Below are positions 48,890 through 61,846 of a stretch of 64,000 nt of DNA, piece after piece. Location of the stretch: contig RCAB01000251.1 of NCBI GenBank assembly GCA_003640385.1, positions 1 through 64,000 of the forward strand, read 5' to 3'. Origin of the DNA: Setaria digitata (lineage: Eukaryota; Nematoda; Chromadorea; Rhabditida; Setariidae). Numbering within the stretch: the first letter of the stretch is position 1; each line of letters starts with the position of its first letter. The notes below the pieces were generated by a model, which saw only the letters and a program-made list of their open reading frames with translations, was not told the origin of the DNA and ran no database searches. A program made the position numbers and the translations under genes.

Positions 48890-50952
48890 TTAATTCTTGC
48901 TATAACCATCTGGTATGGAAATATCGAAAATGATAGGGTCATATTCCACCCTTAATTTATGATCACAAATTGATGCATTAATGAAAGTTGTGTAGCCATT
49001 TGTTGTTGCACCATGTAACTGATGGATATGTCCAAAAATATGAAACTTTGGTTTCACTCGTTTTTCCACCGTATTTAATAAGTCTGCACAGCCAGCCAGC
49101 ACTCCATCACACTTATTCCAACTGTTAAAATCACCATGCCCTGAAAATAATTTTCCTTGAGCAGCAAAATATGGAACAGGTACTGAAGTACTTCTATTTC
49201 AAACATTTATATTATTGTTAGAGTCTCAATCGAAGAAGTCAAATTAAAAAGAAATTCATTTAAATTTCAAAAATTTTAAGATGTGAGGAAAAGGAATCTG
49301 TTTTAGTTTCCTTTTTCTTTTTTCATACAAATAATCTGTTAATATTTTGAGAAATAATTTAGTACCAAGTGGTGGTGTATGTGTAATGAGTACATCAAGT
49401 TTAGATGGAATAATTTGCCATTTTTCCATTAGTGAATAACCTCTTGAACGATAAAATGAATAACCAGGCATTGGATGCCACGGTGCACCGTAAATTTTTA
49501 AGCCATAAATCTAAAAAAAAAAAAAAATACATTTCTTTGTTAAATAATAATAATTGAAAAATTTCTTTTTGATTGAAATTCTTTTCGCAAATTTATTATC
49601 AGTGATGGAATTAGTAACGAATATTAGAAGCGACATGAAGTGGTAGGGGAACAAAAGTTCGAAATCTTTTTTGCAGGAAGAATAGGATATTCAAAAATCA
49701 AACTGTCCATTTTGGATTAATTAATTGATTAGTTATTTTCCAAAAAAAAAAGGTACGAGAAGATGTAAAAACATTAATACTGGATAGTTTTCCTTCTTTT
49801 TAATTTAATTTTTACTTTTTCTTCTTACAATAAAAGATCATAATGTTTTCTTTTTTTCTTCCTTCCTCGTTCATAAAAAGTGATGAATGAAATTTTCGGA
49901 AAATAATTCCCCAAAATTTGCTGCCCTTTTCTGATACCGTAATTAATGCGGATTGTTAATTAATCGGAAAGTGTATTAATTGCTTAGCAGCAATAACGTA
50001 GAGATGACAGTTACATTAGTAATTATAAAGAACATTTGAAATGTTAAAGCAAAATTAAATACCTCAATTTGTTGATCACATAAATATGTGCAGTTTGTGA
50101 GCAATTCATATGGTTTATTTATGCCGAGCATATTTAAACCAGCAAGTTGTTTTTCGTTCAATTCTTCACCATCCTCAAAGCCAATTTCATGATTTCCTGC
50201 TACCACTAATTTATACTTATGTGGTAAGCTACCTGAAATTAGCAACAAACAATATGGATGATGGTTTTTTTTTTCTTCCCCTTCTCTTAACGATAAGAAG
50301 CCAGATGTTGATGAGGGAAAGAAACTTGCTTAACAACTATAAATTATGCTTAAAATAATGATAACAAGCTAGATCATTGCAAATGATCGCTGATATGCTA
50401 AAGTGATTGAGTTGAATTTAGGAGAAATCAAAGTGATAAGCAAAATTTACCAATTTGAGCATTAAACTTAATCACTTCACCAATATCGCCATAATTTGTG
50501 AAATCACCGGCATGGACGAGTACATCACCGTCCGGAATAACCGGTAATAGCTCTTCCATCTTTTCATGAGTATCCGAAATGCACACAAATCGAACTTTAT
50601 TTTCATAGATTGGTGTATCAAGCCTGAAAATGTTATCACAATCTTTTTGAGCTTCTTTTTTACTTTTTATTTTTCCTCTATTCGAAGCAATAATTTCGCT
50701 TCGTTTTGAATATTTTAACAGGTTTTGTGATTTGATGAGAGCGAAAGATGAGAAATGATAGTTGAAAAAATTTATAAAATTGATTGGCGTGCAGGAAAAA
50801 AAAACAAAATCGATTACGTGATGAAACGTGAAATTGACTTACCGAAGCGGTTTAATAGATTCCGAAACACGTCCCTGTTTCAAATACTTACGCCATAACT
50901 CAATCGGCTTATGTGATAATGGATCCACCGGTACGATAATTCGTTCCGCCAT
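48890..50952 (-). CDS. MPPED2: MPPED1/MPPED2-type metallophosphoesterase
   Basis: A binuclear-metal phosphodiesterase of the UPF0046 (239AB/239FB) family. Exons 50952-50843, 50623-50451, 50232-50063, 49510-49366 and 49140-48890, phases 2/1/0/1, give 282 aa (mammalian MPPED2 about 294). Metal and catalytic motifs in order: SDTH (53-56), GDF (76-78), GNHE (107-110), THTPPLGHGD (194-203) and GHIH (236-239), plus family blocks RFVCISDTH, IYGAPW, LLNTVEKRVKPKFHIFG and GYTTFINAS. Mammalian MPPED1/2 have Gly in place of the first His of GHxH; this protein keeps His237, so full metal coordination is expected. There is no signal peptide, so it is cytosolic. ATG 50952 was chosen because MAERIIVPVD aligns with the family start. 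The gene symbol is by family; MPPED1 and MPPED2 are not distinguishable here. Confidence 0.95.
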
Positions 50953-51696
50953 TCTGCCAACTGTTTTTTCGAATTTTTCTTTAAAAATATTCTCGAACCA
51001 AAAAAAGATAGAAAAAAAAAAATAAAAGCAAATGAAAGATTGAATTCAATTTTCAAGTACGAAAAGAATCTCTCCTCATGTACTGAATGAAAGGAAAATC
51101 TTCTGAGATGGAATTAACCTAAGTAATTTTTCTTCTTTCTTTTTTTTTTTTTTTTTTTGTAATATGCCAGTAACAACTGAAGAGTGGTTTTTTTTTTTAA
51201 TTATCTAAAACATTACTCTTTCGCTCTCAATTTGAGTTTTAAAAAAATAGATAAATGACTGATTAAACTGTTTGACAATGAACAAAAAAAAAAACTTAAA
51301 AAATTAAGTATGAAATTTGAAGAATCCTCCATTGTTCGAATAAATTCAGCATTTAAGAAATTAAAATTAAATGGTCGAAAAAAATAAAATAAAATAATTA
51401 AATTAAATTATCCTATGCAAAGTTTTTTCCAGTGATTTCAATTTCCATTTTTGCTGTTATTATTGTCTTCAATTTAGTTTTTAATTTCCCAACTTTTTTT
51501 TTGCTTTCTTTTCTCATTTATTTATTTATTTATTTTTTTTTTTTTTTGGAGGAGGAGGTAGTAGGCACTAATTACGAAAATTTGTGCCATTCTCGTTTAC
51601 TCACACAAATGAGTGTTAAATATGCAAAAATTTTTATTTTTAGATGAAATAATTATCTTTTCTCTTTTAAATATAATAATGGAACTATTAAATTTC

Positions 51697-51706
<10 letters not shown>

Positions 51707-51736
<30 letters not shown>
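51707..51736. repeat. (CT)n microsatellite
   Basis: A CT run of about 15 units. Confidence 0.9.
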
Positions 51737-51739
<3 letters not shown>

Positions 51740-52947
51740 CAGCTTTTCTCATTTAATTGCTTATTCGAATATTCGGTACACTTGGCAAACATCCTTTTAG
51801 TAAATGCCACCATAAACTATCATTTTCATTAATTAAATTTGGACGCACTTATTAGCTAACATTTTTATTTCTTAATTAGGAAGTAAATGAACTGTTTGCA
51901 GCATGTGCATATATTTTAAGGAAAATATAGGAAACGGAATAACACTGATATGATTGCTTATAAAAAGTCGCTTTGTACGATTAGAAAGAAATTTTCACAA
52001 AAAAAAAGAAAAAAGTGAAAAATGATAAAACACTAAATAGAGAAAATGAAAATGAAATTTTTGTTTTATTATCTCTTAATTATTATTGCTCAGTCCGTTC
52101 GTTTTTTTTTTTGTACATTTATAAATGGCATAGTTTTACTAACGAAATTAAAGTTTAAACGTAAAAATTTACTGCCTCAATTTCGCTAAGAAATTTTGAA
52201 ATATAGGACATTGAAAGAAATTAGACGGATACAAATTTTTAAATTCAATGGTTGTGAAAAGCTGTAATTAACATGTGATAATGAATATATACTACTATAG
52301 TAATTAGTAATTTTCTAATTTAATTTTCATGAATGCTAACTTTCCATTGTAATGCTAGAATTTAATTTGAATAGCATCAATGATGCTAATTTTTTTTTTT
52401 TTTCAGCAAAATCATTGCATGTCATTCATTTATACGATATATTTAAAAGCAACTGAGGGAACAAGGAAAATTTCAGTAAATAATTATCGTAATGGTAAAA
52501 TAATAGAATAAAATAAAATAGTAAAATAATTGCCGTAATGATAATCGCTCGTTGAGAATTATCAAAAAACAAACGTACTAAAATTGACCAGTCATTAATG
52601 TTTGCAATTTAAAATTTGCAAGGAAGAAAAAGTGGAAAAAAGTAAAAATAAAAACGGTGTATTTCTAAATTATTATTACTTTTTATTATAAAAAATTAAA
52701 ATATCCTATTCAATGGATGATAGTAGCAATTTTTAACATGAAACGATTAATTAAAAAAAAAAAAATAAAGGGAAGTGACGAGGCAATTTTTTAATTTTAA
52801 TGACTAAATGAACGGTGATAAAATTCTTCAGATGGTGATAACGATATAGCATCGATGCTTGGCGATCTATTTGTCGGGGAAGGTAAAAAGCTGGAAAAGT
52901 TGATTTTCTGATGATAATTCTTGTGACAATTTAGCAATGCGGAAAAG

Positions 52948-53025
52948 TCAAGGTCATCAGCGGCTCATTAACATGGAAATAAAAAAAGAGAAAGAGAAAG
53001 GAAACAATGAATTAAGTGACCTTGG
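52948..53025. promoter_or_regulatory. Inverted pair of NR5A-type half-sites
   Basis: TCAAGGTCA at 52948-52956 (plus) and TGACCTTGG at 53017-53025 (the minus orientation of CCAAGGTCA) are extended nuclear-receptor monomer sites of the FTZ-F1/NHR-25 type. They lie about 2 kb upstream of the metallophosphoesterase gene start. Function is inferred only. Confidence 0.3.
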
Positions 53026-53640
53026 AATGTGATTTTTTGGAATGATTAACAACTCAAAAATTTTAATTTAAGGAAAAAAGTAATAACAGGAAGAAAAACT
53101 TTAATTGAAAAATGAGAAAGAAAAAGAAGCAAAAGTTGATTTGTTTTTCGATTATTTGAAGAATAACAAAAAAAAAAAAAAACAGAAAGAAATCAAATTA
53201 TTTGTTCAGCAATATTTGTGACATTTTCATTTTTCGTTTCTGTTTTTTAAAATTCATTTTCTCTTTTCTAAAACATTTATCAAATTTCACTGCTACACGA
53301 AGAAATCCTCTGTGTAGTAGTAATGATAAGAAATGATCAAAATAAGTAATTAGGTAAAAGAGTAAATACAGTGAAAATGTTTGTCCAAAAGCAAATGCAA
53401 CAGATGACAGAAATGATTTGCAGGAGTAGGAAAAAAAAAGACAGAAAACTAAAAGAAAACAGGATTATATTTATGCGAAAAGTTGCTTGGCTTTAATTCA
53501 GGTAAAATCAAAATAGGAAATGACTGATCTTTGTTCAACACTTTGGCATCAATTAAACCGGAATTTCCGAATTTTCAAATTTACCCATTAAATTTTGAAA
53601 ATTTTTCCCTAACTCCTTCACTGCACTGCAAACATTTCAT

Positions 53641-53712
53641 GATATATATAATTAAAAATTAGATGTATAATATTCCTATATATATATATATTTATATTAT
53701 ACATTATATATT

Positions 53713-53746
<34 letters not shown>

Positions 53747-53820
53747 NATATAATACATATATATATATAATATATATATATATATTTATATTATACATTA
53801 TATATTCCTATATATATATA
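53641..53820. repeat. TA microsatellite block with an N
   Basis: Several (TA)n runs separated by TTATATTATACATTATATATTCC, which occurs twice around N at 53747. Copy number is unreliable; another contig join is likely. Confidence 0.85.
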
Positions 53821-54767
53821 CAGAGGCACATTTAATTTTTATTGATTATATTTTATGGCGAAAGATGATAAAGCGTTACTTATTGTCACATTTATCATTA
53901 ATCAGTTAATTAATTTGGGGATATTTATTTTGTGATATGTCAAATTTGGTGCATATTTTAGCAAATGAAAATTATTTTTTCTCTTTCTTGTACAAACTCA
54001 AAAAAGAGAGGAATCATTTTAGAATTAGAAATCTGTATTTTTGTACAGATTTAACTAATTTAATTTTTTTTTTTTTTTTTTTTAGAACAACAACAACAAC
54101 AATAAAAAAGAAAAATTTTACATTTTGTCCTTGAACTAATTTTTGATTCATTCCATCTCTCCTTTAATTAAGTTATCGTCTGAATTACCAAAGAAAATTC
54201 GTTTATAGTTCATGTTCGGGAAATCAACATCATAAAATGACTTTGTCATAAATCGTTTTTTTTTTTTCCTGGTTGAGAAATTATTCTTGAAAGTAAGTTA
54301 CTTGTTACTAGATGAATAATATGAAGGATAGATTTTTTTTTTTCCTAATTTTCAAATCTTTCATTTGAGGGTAATTAATCTTAATAGAAGAGGCGGAAGT
54401 AAGAGGCATTTGAATAATTAGTTTAAAGTAATAATAGTCATATATTGAAATGCATGATAAAATTTGATGGAAAAAAAGAAAAGAACTATCATTTCATTGT
54501 TTAGCAATTTAATGTTGCAGCAATAGTAACAATGACAACAATAGGCTATTACTAATAGAAAGCGAATCGAGTTAAATCACTTCTTTTTTGCAACGACAAT
54601 AGCTGTTCCTACAGTATCAACTACTATTGCTATTATCATTGCCACTACCCACTACTGTTACAATTAGAAGAATTGCTACAGCAATAAGAATAAGAACTAC
54701 AACGAGAGCTGCAGCTACCATTAGAAAAATAATAATGATTTATGGCAGCAAATAATTGCAGTTTTGA

Positions 54768-54806
54768 TTTTTATACATTATATATATATATATATATGTA
54801 TAAAAA
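54768..54806. repeat. 39-bp AT palindrome
   Basis: TTTTTATACAT (54768-54778) and ATGTATAAAAA (54796-54806) flank a (TA)n core. It abuts the next palindrome. Confidence 0.85.
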
Positions 54807-54841
54807 TTTTCGCCATATATATATATATATATGGCGAAAAT
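54806..54841. repeat. 36-bp perfect palindrome
   Basis: ATTTTCGCC and its complement GGCGAAAAT flank an (AT)n core. Adjacent to the 39-bp palindrome, so the two could form tandem cruciforms. Confidence 0.9.
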
Positions 54842-55411
54842 GGTTACGAGTACTAATTAATTAGCTGTGAATTAGTAGCAATTGCGACTGTCGTAGCAAT
54901 AATTGTTGCAATAAATGTTGCTGTTCCAGTGGTAATAGCACTACTAGCAGGGATAATTAGGAAATAAATAGTGATAAGAACAATAGAATCGTTAAAATTC
55001 AGTAGCAATTGACTGTTTGGCCATCAGATGACCTCTACACTCCTATTGTATATGCGTAATAAGTTCATGAGTGCTTATTTTTATGACCTGATTTGTCAGC
55101 AATAATATATCAGTAGCAATTAACCAAATTAATGCATTATCGATTGATAAGGAAAACATCAAATTCAATAACTCCATTCCAATTTCTTCCCCGAAATATT
55201 TCTTTATCAACCAGTTTGAGCACCTATATATTTCGCATCCATTTGTTATCGTTATTGATGTGCAAAATTATTATATCACATTTTTGATTCTATCTATAAA
55301 TCAATCGATAATTCATTATTTTATTTTATTTTGATTATTTATACATTCCGACAAATATTTGCTTCATCTAATAATTAATCATTGTTAATAGATTAAAAGA
55401 AAAAAAAAAAA

Positions 55412-55527
55412 TTAGGAAAAAAGGATGGTAAAACAGGTTAGTAATTTGGGACATATCGCAGTATCACAGAAACTGACTAAAAGAGAAAAAAGGAGTTGTC
55501 CGTGGCCTAGTTACCTGTATTTGCCAT
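55412..55527 (-). CDS. Possible two-exon micropeptide
   Basis: ATG at 55527 with a consensus donor (ACAG/GTAACT at 55514) and an acceptor (CTCTTTTAG) 38 bp later joins in phase to MANTVSFCDTAICPKLL and an eight-residue end, 25 aa, stop at 55414-55412. The intron would be unusually short compared with others in this window (all over 100 bp), and the plus strand is also open here. Weak call. Confidence 0.15.
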
Positions 55528-56924
55528 CTCACGTCGTCTTGCTTTCACGTACTTTGATAAGTTACACTTTTCTAGCAAAATATTTCTCTTCTTTTTTTTT
55601 TTTTTTTTTTTTGGAGTTGAAGTTCTTGACTCGTCTGTTTTTTTGAGATGTGAAATTTTGAAATTTGTAAATTCAATTAAATTAAGCACATATTTCATCT
55701 CTTTTTTTTTACAAAATTTATATTGCTTGATAGTTAAGGAAGGCTATTCCTAAAATATTTTTTAAAAAAAATCTCTTTTTCCTTCATGTGTACACAAATG
55801 ATGAAAAAAACATATGTTCATTAAATTTTGTTTCACAAAACATTTCCTTTTTTTTGGCTTTGATTATATTCCAATAAAACTGAATTTTAAAAATTGGTGC
55901 TTTTTGTACCGTACATTTAAGATTTTAATCACCACATTTCATTTTCGTATCATCTGTAACAGAATATGTCAGGAAACCTTTTATTTGCAATGTCATGTTC
56001 ATTTTTTTTTTTTCCTATTTTCCTGATGAAATTTCGATAACACTTTCAAAAGAGTAATGGAAAAAATAAAAAAAAAAAAAAACAAATTTCCCTACGGTAT
56101 TATGAACTTATAAAGCATTATCGATAGCACAAATAACTTCAAATTTCTCGAATTAAATTATCACAGAAGTTTTGTTAGCTGTTGGACTGAAGCAAAATAT
56201 AGTTAAATTAATTGTGTACTACATATATATCGTATATCGTATAGTACTATAGTACTGGATAATTTGTAAGAAATGATTTTGGTTTTTCTAATTTACAAAA
56301 AAGGAAAAATAAAAATAAAAATAAACAAATGAAAAAGAAAAAGAAAGAACCAAATGCATTAATGCATAAAAAGTGTTCTAAATTGTTAAAAATTATCAAT
56401 TGGATTTTTGAGTCGAAATTTGAAATTATTGGACTTCAACAGATTTATCTCCAGCAAGATAATTTTCAATTAGCATTTTAGATCGGAAGAAAGAATGATA
56501 ATATATTAATAACAATTTTATACAAGAAAACTTTTTGTTAGCAGATGATCATCCTGATGGTGTTATATTAAACCTTGGAATGTTTTGGATTATTGCGAAA
56601 TGTGTAAATAAATAAATAAATTGGTAGACATGTAAATAAATGAATTAATTAGCGAGCAATTAATCAAATACAATGAAATGACAAGATGAATTAGAGAAAA
56701 GGATAAAACAAAAAAAATTATCATCAATCCTTTCTATGCCAACAATTTTTGAGTATGCAAAATAATTTAGAAATGTTTATGAGAAAGAGTAAAGCGAAAC
56801 TACAAATCAAATCTCAATATGAGAAAATAAAAGAATTCGATTTAAGCAAAACAAGAGAGAAATGATTCATTTTTACAAAACAAAATGCAAGTAATCATGT
56901 GAATTGTTAAAAAAGAAAGAGAAA
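55528..56924. other. AT-rich intergenic DNA
   Basis: No supported gene. A/T runs; a short ATCGTATATCGTATAGTACTATAGTAC stretch of overlapping small palindromes lies near 56230-56256. Confidence 0.5.
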
Positions 56925-57370
56925 CTAAACCAATCATTTGGACTGATAAAAAATGAAAGAACTAAATAATCATTTGAACTGATTAAAGAAATGAAAGTGC
57001 CAAATAATCATTTGAACTGATTAAAGAAATGAAAGGGCCAAATAATCATTTGAACTGATTAAAGAAATGAAAGGGCCAAATAATCATTTGAACTGATTAA
57101 AGAAATGAAAGGGCCAAATAATCATTTGAACTGATTAAAGAAATGAAAGGGCCAAATAATCATTTGAACTGATTAAAGAAATGAAAGGGCCAAATAATCA
57201 TTTGAACTGATTAAAGAAATGAAAGGGCCAAATAATCAGTTGAATTGATTAAAGAAATGAAAGGGCTGAATAATCACTTGAACTGATTAAAGAAATGAAA
57301 GAGCTGAATAATCACTTGAACTGATTAAAGAAATGAAAAGAGCTGAATAATCATTTGAACTGATAAAAAG
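56925..57370. repeat. 38-bp minisatellite, about 11 copies
   Basis: Tandem units containing AATAATCATTTGAACTGATT then AAAGAAATGAAAGGGCCA. The central copies (about 56990-57230) are nearly identical, and outer copies diverge (GGGCTG, GAGCTG, CACTTG). The period is not a multiple of three and stops occur in each frame, so it is not coding. Confidence 0.95.
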
Positions 57371-58990
57371 TGAAAGAGCTAGGACATTAGTTCAAATTTT
57401 TGAGTGTGAAATTGTAACCAAAAAGTTACTAAGTTTTATAACCTAGATTGAATAAAGGTAAAAGTAAAAGCGGAAGTAAAAATAAATGAGAGAAGAAATA
57501 TTTAGAAAAATGGAAAAAAAGAAAAAGAAGGAGGATTATCAACATGTTACTGTTAGCGTCTATACGGTAAGTATATGTCGTAATGCAACTGCTGAATCTC
57601 AAAGTGGTCTTTTTCAAATGCATTTTTAATTTTTACTTTTCTATTTTTTAGATGAAGAAAGTGAGATAGTAAGAAAGAATATATAGTGAGATATGTTATT
57701 TAAATATGTAGCATTTGTGAATATTTCCTTTCCTATTTTCTCTTAGCATTTAAAATAAATTTTTCTACGTCAATTTCCATTTTCCTCTTTTCTAATTTTT
57801 AAACTTTTCGTATCAAAGTGATCTTAAAAGTGACAGTAGAAAGACAGAGGAAAAAAAAATTGGAAAATTATACTTGTAAATGACATTGTTTTGCAAGAAA
57901 ATAACACAATAAATGTTATAAATCTTGTCATGCGACAATACCGCTTTTTTCTCTTCTTTCAGTTTAATTTCCTCAAATTTTGTTTTGTTTTCGCTTTATT
58001 GTTTCTTTTTCTGTCTTTTTTTCTTTCTCTTTTCGTTCGAAAAATATTAACACGAAGAAAGAAAAATGGCAATACTTATTGACAAATGATCAGAATGCAA
58101 ATTGTAATACTTGAAAAAAGAAAAAAAAAAAAAAAAATTAAGTTTTGGAATTTCTCTTATTCATTCATTTCTTGCACTGGAAGCAAATCCAAACTGAATA
58201 AAGGAAAGATTTTCAGAGAACTGTGTATCACTTGACGTTTAAAACTAGTTTCCGAAAAAGACGGAACAAATTATAAATTGGTGAAAAAAAAAAAAAAAAA
58301 AATGGTAATATACCTTATTTGAAAAAAATTTTTGTCCATCGCTAACTACAATTTCCTTCAATTTTTTTTTTTTTTTGCTAGGAAAAAAATTCAAATTGAA
58401 AATAAAAACAATTTTAGACACTTAATTTTATCACTGCTCGTTCCGATCACTTCTCATTGCGTGAAATTCAGTAAAATTTCGAATAAATATTTTTCAATAT
58501 TTCAAACCAAAAGAATTTTGCATTTAGCATACATTTGTAAAAAAAAAAAAAAAAAATTGCATCTAGCAGATGAGTGATTGCAGTATTCAATTTCTGTTAC
58601 AAGAGTAATTGATAAATTGATGATTAAATCCTAAAATAATTTGAAAGATTTGATTCAACAAAAGAAAAACCAATAACTCATGTAGTTAATTTATGATTTT
58701 CGTCGAAAAAAGTGTTGAAATATTTCTATTTGAAAGAAAAAAAAAAAAAAAAAAGAATGAAAATATCTTTATAATATGAAACAATTTTAGAAGAGGGGAA
58801 AAACAAATGTATAGAAACGGCGAAGGAATACAGGTGAAAACTAATTAATAAATGTTGTAATGAAAAGACAAATAGGTTGAAATAATAAAAATCAGTTGCG
58901 AGAAATGAATTTGAAATTTTGCATTTAACACAGCTCAACCTTATGTGACTAAAACTTATCGCATTATTATATGTTACTGTTATGGTGGAA
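57371..58990. other. AT-rich intergenic DNA
   Basis: No supported gene. At 57544 (+) an ATG opens MLLLASI followed by a consensus donor (ACG/GTAAGTA); with no acceptor or downstream exon in sight it may be chance. Confidence 0.45.
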
Positions 58991-59600
58991 ATATAATTGG
59001 TACTTTGCCACTGGAAATTGGCTGTAATTTTTAATCTTAAACAACGAATGGCATCTTCGAATGTTCAATTAATAGCTGTTGGAAATATTGTCTGCACTAT
59101 ACCAACTTTTATCGTTTTCACTTCTGAAATTTCTGATAAATTTGAAATTGCCGTTACTCGAAATCCGATTATAAAACTTTTGATTAAAAAAAAAAAAAAA
59201 AAAGAAAGGCTGATAATAATAAACTCGGAGCAATTAACAGCTAAAAGCAAACGTTTATATGAGTTAAGGAAGAAGATAAATGGGAAGTTACATGAATAAT
59301 TTAAGGATAAATGAGGGGTTAAATGAAGGTTGCCTTTATCAAGAAAAAAAATTTTAATCCAACGAATATGACCGAGCAATTTCGAAATTTATTAAAAATA
59401 TTTTTTACAAACAAAGTAAAAACAATAATAAGTTATTTGTTGACAACTGTTGAATTATTCATTATCCATGAAACCAATGCAAAAATATTCGCTTCATTAA
59501 AAAAAAGCAGGAAAAAATGCAGTAAAAATGTAAATATTAGTAGATTACATCCCACACAAAAATCTTTTCTGTTCTTCCTCAGCCTTATAACAATTTGATA
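58991..59600. other. Region with long open frames on both strands
   Basis: Plus-strand frames at 58997-59299 and 59323-59598 (for example MASSNVQLIAVGNIVCTIPT and MTEQFRNLLKIFFTNKVKT) and a minus-strand frame at 59379-59065 overlap. The plus-strand readings are interrupted by a Lys run from an A tract. No splice signals or family match; perhaps a decayed coding sequence or chance. Confidence 0.2.
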
Positions 59601-61612
59601 ATAGTAAGAAAATCATGATTCCCTAAAATTAACATTTAAAAAAAAGGATCCCGAAAGAAAAATATCATGACTTGCTAAAATCAGTATTGAAAAAAAAAAA
59701 AAAAAAAAAAAATGAAAAAATTACTGTATAACATGCATTCACAGTACAACTGCAAATTTAAATAATTAATCACTACAAATTATCACTCAATTTTTTCTGC
59801 CAAAAAATCACCAATGCTAAGTAATAATTTCGCACGCTATTCATATCGAATAAGATCAGTATAACGTGTGATTCATAAAATTTAGTGTTTTTTTTAATAA
59901 CAAAAATTGCTGTCAATGAGAAATTTAAAAAATTAAAATAAAAACGATACGCAATTCTTCAACTGTCGCTGATTCACAGCAAAATTTCTTCAGCAAATTC
60001 GCTATTCAAATAAGAGTTAAAAAAAAAAAAACTTATAACTTCTATAAAAATTTTTTGCTATCGCATTCAGCAGCAACTATTAAATCTTTATGACAATAAT
60101 TATAAAATAGCGAAATAGCAATTTTCAAATCAATTAATAATGCACATTTAGGCATTCTAATAATTCTGGCAAACATACCTAACAATTCTAAATTTATTTC
60201 CAATTTCTTCGTTAATGTAAATTTTTAGTTCTATTTTATCAACTTGAAAGAAAAAAAAAACTAAGAATTATGTAATATAACTTTCCCATTACATCACGAC
60301 TGAAGTAATGCAGATTCCTTTTTCATTTCATCTCAATACGGTCAGTGGTAAAGTAATAGAAAATTGTATGTGGACTTATATATATATATATATTCCATTT
60401 AAATATAATATAATATAATACAATTATAATAATATAACATTAATATAATATAATATAATAAGAATTTTCAATTTTTTCCTTAAATTTTTGCTGACGAAAG
60501 ACAAATTGTATCGTCTATGGGCAAAGTTAGTACTAAATTCAAGCACTCCGAAACAGGTAGAAAAATCAAGCAGAATAACTAGTTCCTAAAGTTATCTGCT
60601 TTTATCATCAGTGAATCTCCGGCCGCTTCTTTTTTGTTTATTTTCTATTTTTATTTAAACATTTAGTTGCATATAGATGAAGTGAATGAAAGAGTTTAAT
60701 TTGCACCATCAACAGATTTGAAAAAAAAAAAAGAAAAAAAAATTCTACTAATGATATGAACAATAGAATTTCGTGTTGTTAATTTAAAATGGAAGGAAAT
60801 AACTTTCGCTCTTCACTTTCTACCTTGCTTTTGTTTGATAAATTGGTTCTATTTTAAAAAATTTATGGTAAAATGATGCAAAAGATGGAAATGAAAAATA
60901 TAGAGTTAAAAGTTTTTAATTAATAAGAAAGATAAATGAGAAATAAATAAAGCACACATTTGCAACGTTGTTATACACATGAGGCCGTATCTAACTTTCT
61001 GTTCCAAGACTATTTTAGTAAATGTATCTCATTCATCGTGTTCATTTCGTTTTTTTCGTTTTTTTTTTTTTGAAATTAATTAATTTTGCTTTTGCTCTCT
61101 GTTTATTTTTTACTTGAATATTTGCAATTACCTAGAAAATGATAAGGAATAACAAGAAGGAAAAATTTTCAATGATTCCTTAGTACTTTGAAATGATCTA
61201 TCATCTCTTAATGAATTGTTCGTAGTTGTGAATGAACAATAATTTTTAATGCGCAAGAAATCGTAAAATGAATTTAATCTTTATTAAAATTGTAATTTTG
61301 CAATTGCTCAGCAATGAAAGAAAGGAAAAAACAGAAGGAAAATTTATTTGATCCAAAAATGATCAAAAAAGAAGTGTAAAATTGGAAATGGAGGAGACTA
61401 ATAAATTGTTTTCAAATTTCATTTATTATTTTCCTAATATTGATAACGGTGATGGTGGAGTAGTCTATGAATCATGACTTATCGAAAATGATAAATGTAA
61501 ATTGAGAAAACAAAATGAAATCGCATGCAATTGAAAAATATTTCGTTTTTCCTAATTTCGAATAATGAATAAAGATTATTACAATTCTACGATAATGTAA
61601 TTTTTCCTCTTT
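59601..61612. other. AT-rich intergenic DNA
   Basis: No gene is seen. A TA microsatellite and (TATAA)n-like runs occur at about 60380-60462. Confidence 0.55.
60378..60462. repeat. TA / TATAA microsatellite block
   Basis: A (TA)n run then repeated AATATAATATAAT units. Confidence 0.85.
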
Positions 61613-61846
61613 TTAATAGTTGCTTGGTGTATTTTCAACTGGCCCATAAAGGTGTAGGAAAAGTATCACTACTATTATAATTGCAATATAGAAATGTTTC
61701 ATCGAAATCAAGATGAATATAATTAAAATTCGCATTATGTGACGACAAATGTATTCATGTCCTTGATTAAAATGATGATTAGATAAAACTGATTTCACAT
61801 ACGGAATGGTCAGCGATATTTCCTTGTTATATTTGAAATTAAGCAT
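61613..61846 (-). CDS. Doubtful ORF with signal-like segment
   Basis: A 77-codon minus-strand frame. Its second half, from an internal Met at MKHFYIAIIIVVILFLHLYG, looks like a signal peptide or membrane anchor followed by PVENTPSNY and a stop. There is no acceptor close to the ATG and no family match. It could be a first exon, but AT-rich DNA readily produces such segments. Confidence 0.15.
   Translation of the reverse strand: MLNFKYNKEISLTIPYVKSVLSNHHFNQGHEYICRHIMRILIIFILISMKHFYIAIIIVVILFLHLYGPVENTPSNY

Larger units (their letters stand above)
50953..55411. other. AT-rich intergenic DNA upstream of the metallophosphoesterase gene
   Basis: No supported gene. It contains a CT microsatellite (51707-51736), paired nuclear-receptor half-sites (52948-53025), TA-rich microsatellites with an N (53641-53820), a pair of palindromes (54768-54841) and a trinucleotide-like region (about 54510-54960) rich in CAATAG/GCAATA-type words. 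Within the last, the minus strand opens a short hydrophobic frame (MVAAALVVVLILIAVAILLI) that I take as repeat-derived. Confidence 0.5.

Noticed and set aside
54620..54725. Short hydrophobic minus-strand frame (MVAAALVVVLILIAV..)
   Set aside because: Lies in trinucleotide-like repeat DNA; no acceptor upstream, and the hydrophobicity follows from the repeat.
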